Positions 59,343 to 64,000 of a stretch of 64,000 nucleotides of DNA are shown here, piece by piece. The stretch covers positions 186,001-250,000 of the forward strand of contig NZ_JAHXPQ010000002.1 in NCBI RefSeq assembly GCF_019391655.1. Direction: 5' to 3'. Source of the DNA: Mucilaginibacter rivuli. Its GTDB lineage: Bacteria > Bacteroidota > Bacteroidia > Sphingobacteriales > Sphingobacteriaceae. The notes under the pieces are model-generated. The model was not told the DNA's origin. It made no database searches and worked only from the letters and a program-made list of their open reading frames with translations. Each line of letters begins with the position of its first letter. The first letter of the stretch is position 1. A program made the position numbers and the translations under genes.

Positions 59343-61664
59343 TTAAAGCTTATTTAGCATATTGACCACATCCTTCATCCGATTTTTTGGGGTGATTTTC
59401 AAGTCGGTTACCTTGCCATTCTTAACCGTCCCTTCAACAGTAGTTTGGTAAGGAGCATGAAATTTGAAGTGGGCATCCCAGGTTTTGGGCCAGGCGGGGA
59501 AGAGGATGATCTTTCGGCCATTGGTTTGAAGGAGCATTTCCTGCAGGCCTATCATGCCGCTGCCGCCCCAATTATGGTCGGGTGTCCAATCGAAGCCCGG
59601 CCCCCAGAAGGCGGGGAAACGGCGACCGGAGTCTTTCAATTTGAGGGTAGTGAGGCGCGCGGCTTCATCGGTTAAGCCTAAGTCGGCGGCGAAGATGTTA
59701 TCCTGCTTCCAACCTACATGGCTGCGGAATTTGACAGCATTAGTATCCAGTTGGTAGGTGTTGATGGCCGTTTGCAATGCGGTTTTACCCACGCCGTAGA
59801 TGTGCCATGGGAATACGGGGTACAGTTGTGGTGATTCGGTGTTATTAAGTCGCTCCCATGATTTGGCAGGGGCGATGGTTTGTTTGCCTTTGAACTCCGC
59901 CAGGCTGATGGGTGGTATCTGCGAAAGCATGGTGCGCCATTTGGCTTTGCTGGCAGCGTTTAAATAGCCATTTGGCAATTCGAGGATACGGCTTAAGATG
60001 GTCTGCAATGCCGCGATGGTGCTGGTTGAGTTGCGTGCCATCTTGAAGGTTTCGGCTGCTGAGCCGGGATAAAGGATGAGGTGCCCGTTGGTATCAAGCG
60101 GCTTTTCGCCACGCTGGTGGGCAAGATACTCGTAATGTTCTTTATAAAAGGTGAGGCAGCTTTCGATGAAAGGAATGTATTGGTGGATGTCTTTGCCTGA
60201 GTATTGCTGCACATCGAGCATCATGAGGCAGAACTGGAAAACGGTGTCCCATTCGTATTCGAGCCATTTGTTGTATTCCATGCCTTTATCAAAACCAGCA
60301 GGACGTTTTTTGCCGTATTCAGCGTAGTTAGGCAGGCCAAAGTTTTCGAGTTGCTCAACAAAATTGGCCCCGGCGTGGTTCCAGTAAAAGCGGCTGCGCA
60401 GTTCGGCATTGCCAAGCGAGCGCAGGTAAAAATCGAACTGGGGTTTCATCATATCCCCGTCGCCGTTTTTGATCATGGGGAAATACACTAACCGTTGGTT
60501 TTGCGCCGTCATCAAACCACCGCCCCAGTTACGGAAATCGGGTGTGAATTTGAAGGTGGTATCCATCAAAACCGGGTCGTAAGTAAACAGGCCGCCGTTA
60601 AATTTGGTAGGGTATTGCCCGTAGGCATTGCAGCCGAGCATGTACCGGAACAGCTGGTAATTGCGACCAACCTGCCATGGTTCGTTATCGGGTTGTACCT
60701 TGCCGGGATGAATATTTACAAAACTGCGCTGCCAGTATTGGTGCCACCAGTTGAGCGTTCTTTTATTTGCCGTAGCTGCCGTCTTAGCTTTTTGAATAAC
60801 TTTATTCAAACCCAATCGCCAGGTTTTAACATTGGGGGTTTGTTGCGTGTAAAGACAAACCTGTAACTGTTGCTGGTTAACAGGCTTAGCGCTTTTAAGT
60901 TGCCATGCTTTGAAATCGGTACCTGCGTAAGTGCCGGTCGCATTTCCACTTGCAACCATATTGTCCCCGCTAAGGGAACCGCCAAACGTAAGATTTTTGA
61001 GCGGGTTGAACATTTGGCCCTTTACAGATTGCATGAACTGCTCATTAACCGTCGCGTCGAACATGGTACTATCACGGTTGTGGTGATAGAATTGAACGGT
61101 GTTGCCCGCAAAGCTGACCGAGTCGGAATAAGTAGTGGTTATAGGCGACGCGGCAAATTTCCAGGAGCTTTGGTTGTTCTCTTTGCCTTTCATCTGCCTG
61201 TCGCGGTAACGCCAACTTTCGTAGGCGGCTTGCGTGGTGATGGGTTGATTGCTCTTGATGCTGAGATGCACTACGGGTTGAAAGACATCCACCCAAATGT
61301 TGACCGAAGCCGAAAGCTTACCATCGGCACCAGTTATGTTGATACAGCCATCGTGTAAAACCAACTCCTGCTTAAAGTCTTTTCCCGCAAAGGGGTTAGG
61401 GCTTAGCTTTACGCGAAGACGGCCTAATTTGAGCATGGTGTTATTCTCATCGAACGTGCCGCTTTTGCTGAGGTAGATGAGCAGGTCGCCGTTCTCTACC
61501 CAAACATTAAGGCCAATATCGCCGCCACCGCAGGGCATGCTTTCGGCCGAGCTTTTGCTTTGGCTGGTCCAGGTTACATTATACCTGCCTAACTCCGTTT
61601 GCGCGAACAAACGGGAGGAGGCCAGTATAAACGCCAATAGCAATATGGCTCTTCTACTGCGCAT
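59343..61664 (-). CDS. DUF5703/GH95-like (alpha/alpha)6 glycosidase
   Basis: The start is set at 61664, where Met begins the signal peptide RSRRAILLLAFILASSRLFAQ; an in-frame ATG 57 bases upstream lies in the SASA gene. The resulting 773-residue protein has an N-terminal beta domain (WTSQSKSSAESMPCGGGDIGLNVWVENGDLLIYLSKSG) resembling the start of GH95 and GH65-clan enzymes, then an alpha-helical barrel (LGCNAYGQYPTKFNGGLFTYDP, SAAETFKMARNSTSTIAALQ). I recall DUF5703 for the N-terminal domain. GH95 contains alpha-L-fucosidases and alpha-L-galactosidases, the latter relevant to RG-II side chain A. It overlaps the preceding SASA gene by 11 bases. Confidence 0.65.
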   Translation of the reverse strand: MRSRRAILLLAFILASSRLFAQTELGRYNVTWTSQSKSSAESMPCGGGDIGLNVWVENGDLLIYLSKSGTFDENNTMLKLGRLRVKLSPNPFAGKDFKQELVLHDGCINITGADGKLSASVNIWVDVFQPVVHLSIKSNQPITTQAAYESWRYRDRQMKGKENNQSSWKFAASPITTTYSDSVSFAGNTVQFYHHNRDSTMFDATVNEQFMQSVKGQMFNPLKNLTFGGSLSGDNMVASGNATGTYAGTDFKAWQLKSAKPVNQQQLQVCLYTQQTPNVKTWRLGLNKVIQKAKTAATANKRTLNWWHQYWQRSFVNIHPGKVQPDNEPWQVGRNYQLFRYMLGCNAYGQYPTKFNGGLFTYDPVLMDTTFKFTPDFRNWGGGLMTAQNQRLVYFPMIKNGDGDMMKPQFDFYLRSLGNAELRSRFYWNHAGANFVEQLENFGLPNYAEYGKKRPAGFDKGMEYNKWLEYEWDTVFQFCLMMLDVQQYSGKDIHQYIPFIESCLTFYKEHYEYLAHQRGEKPLDTNGHLILYPGSAAETFKMARNSTSTIAALQTILSRILELPNGYLNAASKAKWRTMLSQIPPISLAEFKGKQTIAPAKSWERLNNTESPQLYPVFPWHIYGVGKTALQTAINTYQLDTNAVKFRSHVGWKQDNIFAADLGLTDEAARLTTLKLKDSGRRFPAFWGPGFDWTPDHNWGGSGMIGLQEMLLQTNGRKIILFPAWPKTWDAHFKFHAPYQTTVEGTVKNGKVTDLKITPKNRMKDVVNMLNKL

Positions 61665-63114
61665 CGTTATAATCCCAATCGTCGGTACGGAAAGAGGAAA
61701 CCGGCAGGCCATCGGTGCCAAACAATTCGCCCATCACATAATCGCGGAAAGCGTAACGCACGGCTACGGGTTGCTTCACATCCGGCGAGGTTACCGTGAT
61801 AGAGCTGCCGCCTGATATGACCGCCTTGGCGGGATAAAAGTGCTTATCGGTACCTGCTATCTCGAAGGTGGTGAGTTCTTTGAAATTGGCGGTGATGCCA
61901 TTAAACGCGTTCTTGAACTTGATGATGGCCTGGTCGTTCTTAATGGTGAGGTTATCGTAAGCCGGGCTTTCAAAACCAAAGCCTTTTAGTCCGTATGTTT
62001 TAGCCAGCGCCAGCAAACCCATGCGCTCGCCACCCTGTTGTTTATGCGGAGGGTGAATGGTGGCCTGTTCGCCGATGTCCATCAATACGGCCATGCCAGT
62101 GTTGGGTATCTTGTCGGCTTGCAGTCGTTGCACATCGCGTACAAAGGCCGAGTTGTATTTGCCGCCTTTGTTAAAGGGTTTTAGTTGCGCGTAATCGTAC
62201 GGTGCTATCTGGCAATAATAGAAAGGAAAATCACCCTGGCCCCATTGCTGGCGCAGCATGCTCACGAAAGTTGGGAAAAGCTTGCTGTATTGGGTGGGTT
62301 CGCTGTAGTTGGATTCGCCTTGGTACCAAATGGCTCCTTTAATGCCATAACCCATAACGGGAGAAAGCATGCCGTTGTATAAGGTGGTAGGGGTGCGGCT
62401 TACCTCTTTAATGGTGTCATTTGGGGCAGGCACTTTAATTTCGGGGAAGGCGCCCAATGTTTTGGCATCCATCCATGCCTGTATAGATGAGCCGCTATAG
62501 CTGCAGTTGATGAGTCCGACAGGTACGTTAAGCATCTTGTTCAGCATCCTGCCAAAGTAATAACCTGTAGCGCTGAAATCGGATACCGACTCCAGGTTGG
62601 CCTCTAACCATTTGCTTGTTTTGGCATCCTGCTGTAATGTTGTTGTTGATGCACGAGGCACGGTAAACAGGCGGATGTTCTTATTCTCGGAGTTGAGGAT
62701 GGCTTCGTTAGAGCCATAGTTGGGTTGGCCTTTGTAACCTTTCATCGGCAGCTCCATATTCGATTGGCCGGTGCAGATCCAAACCTCGCCGATGAGGATA
62801 TTGCCGAGGGTAATGGCTTTACCATCGCTAACAGTGAGCGCGTACGGGCCGCCTGCTTTTGGCGTAGCTATTTTGATGATGAATTTTCCATCGGCACCAG
62901 CTGTGGCCTTATATATCTTTTTATCCCAGGTATTGGTTAAGCTGATGATGGCCGCTGGTTTATCCCAGCCCCAAACCTGCACGGTTGATTGTTGCTGCAG
63001 CACCAGGTTATCGGTAAATAAAGCTGCCAGTTTGGGTTGTGCATTTGCCAGCTGACTAGCCAGACAAAGACATATCAGGCTTAAAAGCATAGCCGGACTT
63101 TTAATGGTGTTCAT
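61654..63114 (-). CDS. sialate O-acetylesterase-like SASA/SGNH esterase (second copy)
   Basis: A 486-residue secreted esterase with signal peptide ending NAQ at about 26, an N-terminal domain (LFTDNLVLQQQSTVQVWGWDKP) and the Ser block TGQSNMELP near residue 118. Middle strands are IWYQGESNY and DIGEQATIHPPHKQ, which includes the catalytic D-x-x-x-H-type region. It would deacetylate sugars and is the first gene of a two-gene minus-strand operon with the DUF5703 protein. A -7-like TAAATTTG is 36 bases upstream. It is a distinct paralogue, not a recent duplicate of the gene at 30572. Confidence 0.82.
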   Translation of the reverse strand: MNTIKSPAMLLSLICLCLASQLANAQPKLAALFTDNLVLQQQSTVQVWGWDKPAAIISLTNTWDKKIYKATAGADGKFIIKIATPKAGGPYALTVSDGKAITLGNILIGEVWICTGQSNMELPMKGYKGQPNYGSNEAILNSENKNIRLFTVPRASTTTLQQDAKTSKWLEANLESVSDFSATGYYFGRMLNKMLNVPVGLINCSYSGSSIQAWMDAKTLGAFPEIKVPAPNDTIKEVSRTPTTLYNGMLSPVMGYGIKGAIWYQGESNYSEPTQYSKLFPTFVSMLRQQWGQGDFPFYYCQIAPYDYAQLKPFNKGGKYNSAFVRDVQRLQADKIPNTGMAVLMDIGEQATIHPPHKQQGGERMGLLALAKTYGLKGFGFESPAYDNLTIKNDQAIIKFKNAFNGITANFKELTTFEIAGTDKHFYPAKAVISGGSSITVTSPDVKQPVAVRYAFRDYVMGELFGTDGLPVSSFRTDDWDYNDAQ

Positions 63115-63149
63115 ATAATAAGCAGAATAATGGTTTATTGGTATTGTAT

Positions 63150-63157
63150 CAAATTTA
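63150..63157 (-). promoter_or_regulatory. candidate -7 promoter element of the SASA/DUF5703 operon
   Basis: On the minus strand TAAATTTG fits the Bacteroidota TAnnTTTG -7 consensus, 36 bases before the ATG at 63114. A correctly spaced TTG for the -33 box was not found. A TATTGTAT copy lies immediately downstream (63142-63149), where a regulator could block or aid initiation. Confidence 0.35.
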
Positions 63158-63198
63158 TAGTATTATTTTCTATAAGTTGATGGCTGGTACTTAAATAG

Positions 63199-63212
63199 GA
63201 TAATATTGTATA
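63199..63212. promoter_or_regulatory. shared motif GATAATATTGTATA (candidate operator)
   Basis: These 14 bases are identical to 21346-21359 upstream of the pectate lyase operon and lie in the 184-base divergent gap between the second SASA gene and the second DUF3826 gene. The same region has TATTGTAT at 63142. TATTGTATA-like words also cluster before the AraC-divergent isomerase operon. Confidence 0.5.
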
Positions 63213-63298
63213 GTGATGTGCTAAGTTGTTTTAGTGATGCCTTGCAAATGCCCGATACATTAGCCTATAATTAAAAACCAATATAAGCTAAACACATC

Positions 63299-63994
63299 AT
63301 GAAGAAAAGCATTGTACTTTTACTGATGGTTACGGTATTTGCCGTATTGCCAATATTTACTTTCGCACAAAATAATGGTGATGCGAAAACTAAACCCGCC
63401 GACGGGAAATCAAAAGGCGACCCGGATGTAAGGGCTGCTTCGTTTGTTGCTGAACTACACCTGAGCGATACGGCGAAGGTAAACCGTGTTACTAAACTGA
63501 TTATTACACACCTCACCGCTGTGCGCGACTGGAATAATACCCACGATTATACCCTGGTACCCGAAGGTATGAACCCCATTACAGGTAAGGTGTTTAATAA
63601 ACTGGAGCGCCAGGTGATCATTAACTCAACCATACCCAAAAGTGTACACGAAAACCTGATGGCCGGATTGAGAAAAGACCTGACAGATGACCAGATAGAA
63701 GTAATACTGGATAAATACACTATTGGCAAAGTGGCCTTTACTATGAATGGTTATAAGTCGATTGTGCCGAACCTGACGAAGGAAGACGAAGCTGTGATAT
63801 TGACCAACCTGAAAGCAGCCCGCGAGCAGGCTATTGATTATAAGAATGTCGACCAGATATCAACCATTTTTAAGATCTACAAAACCAAAATAGAAGCTTA
63901 TTTTACGGATAGCGGCCGCAACTGGCATGCCATGTATAAAGCATATGCCGATGCGCAAAAAGCAAAGAAAGCGGCAGTACCTGATGCGAATTAA
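63299..63994 (+). CDS. DUF3826 secreted protein (second paralogue)
   Basis: A 231-residue secreted helical protein with signal peptide ending FAQ at about 24. It is recognisably a paralogue of the one at 14284: aligned segments include the AREQAID helix (AREIAMD in the other), the preceding LTKEDEAVIL helix, and a C-terminal YKTKIEAYF segment with DSGRNW, where the other has AQGYDL. It has a TAHLTAVRDWNN-like central helix (here ITHLTAVRDWNN). It lacks known catalytic motifs. It is transcribed divergently from the SASA/DUF5703 operon and may share its regulation through the motifs between them. The window ends just after its stop. Confidence 0.75.
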   Translation: MKKSIVLLLMVTVFAVLPIFTFAQNNGDAKTKPADGKSKGDPDVRAASFVAELHLSDTAKVNRVTKLIITHLTAVRDWNNTHDYTLVPEGMNPITGKVFNKLERQVIINSTIPKSVHENLMAGLRKDLTDDQIEVILDKYTIGKVAFTMNGYKSIVPNLTKEDEAVILTNLKAAREQAIDYKNVDQISTIFKIYKTKIEAYFTDSGRNWHAMYKAYADAQKAKKAAVPDAN

Positions 63995-64000
63995 CTGAGG

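Noticed and set aside
60495..61358. Two plus-strand frames of 123 and 162 residues
   Set aside because: Antisense to the DUF5703-like gene; no domain logic.

Overview
The window reads as one carbohydrate-utilisation region of a Bacteroidota bacterium, most like Mucilaginibacter or Pedobacter (Sphingobacteriaceae). The grounds are a SusC/SusD pair, many secreted glycosidases whose signal peptides end in Ala-Gln, start codons without clear Shine-Dalgarno sequences, stop/start overlaps of the TAATG and ATGA type, and short palindromic repeats of kinds I associate with this group. The genus is an inference from style, not from a marker gene.

Layout. (1) 2-7549, plus strand: the end of a CE15-like esterase, a GH78 alpha-L-rhamnosidase, a five-bladed-propeller glycosidase and a GH2 enzyme. 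(2) 7668-11205: a GntR/LacI-type regulator, a sodium/solute symporter and a DHDPS/NAL-family aldolase. (3) 11304-12176, minus strand: an AraC regulator, divergent from (4) 12647-21050: an L-fucose-isomerase-like protein, a DUF3826 protein, SusC, SusD and a surface lipoprotein, closed by a strong terminator. (5) 21547-58845: about 37 kb with 20 plus-strand genes and no spacer above about 65 bases. It holds a PL1 pectate lyase, a giant beta-helix/TIM-barrel protein, a GH140 apiosidase, a GH43 lipoprotein, two BNR/sialidase-like propellers, a SASA acetylesterase, two GH2, two GH78, one GH106, a GH141-like beta-helix, a GH127, a STN-esterase fusion, a Tat-exported TIM-barrel protein, a secreted rhamnose-mutarotase-like protein, an oxidoreductase, a second symporter and an enolase-superfamily dehydratase. 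(6) 59343-63114, minus strand: a second SASA esterase and a DUF5703/GH95-like (alpha/alpha)6 protein, divergent from (7) a second DUF3826 gene at 63299.

How it works together. PL1 plus apiosidase plus four rhamnosidases plus GH127, GH141, GH2, GH43 and sialidase-like folds points to a complex pectin, best matching rhamnogalacturonan II, where GH140, GH127, GH141 and GH106 were assigned roles in Bacteroides thetaiotaomicron. Surface lipoproteins and SusCD would capture and import fragments; periplasmic esterases and glycosidases strip side chains; the two symporters import sugars or sugar acids; dehydratase, aldolase, dehydrogenase and isomerase would feed a keto-deoxy sugar-acid route. The hallmark families GH137, GH138, GH139, GH142 and GH143 were not recognised here, nor backbone enzymes GH28 and GH105, so the system is either split across the genome or uses replacements. 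The beta-helix/TIM protein, the propellers and the DUF5703 protein are the best replacement candidates.

The most interesting non-coding signals are palindromic elements inserted in frame at the 5' ends of two GH2 genes, and a TATTGTATA-type motif shared by three separate promoter regions.
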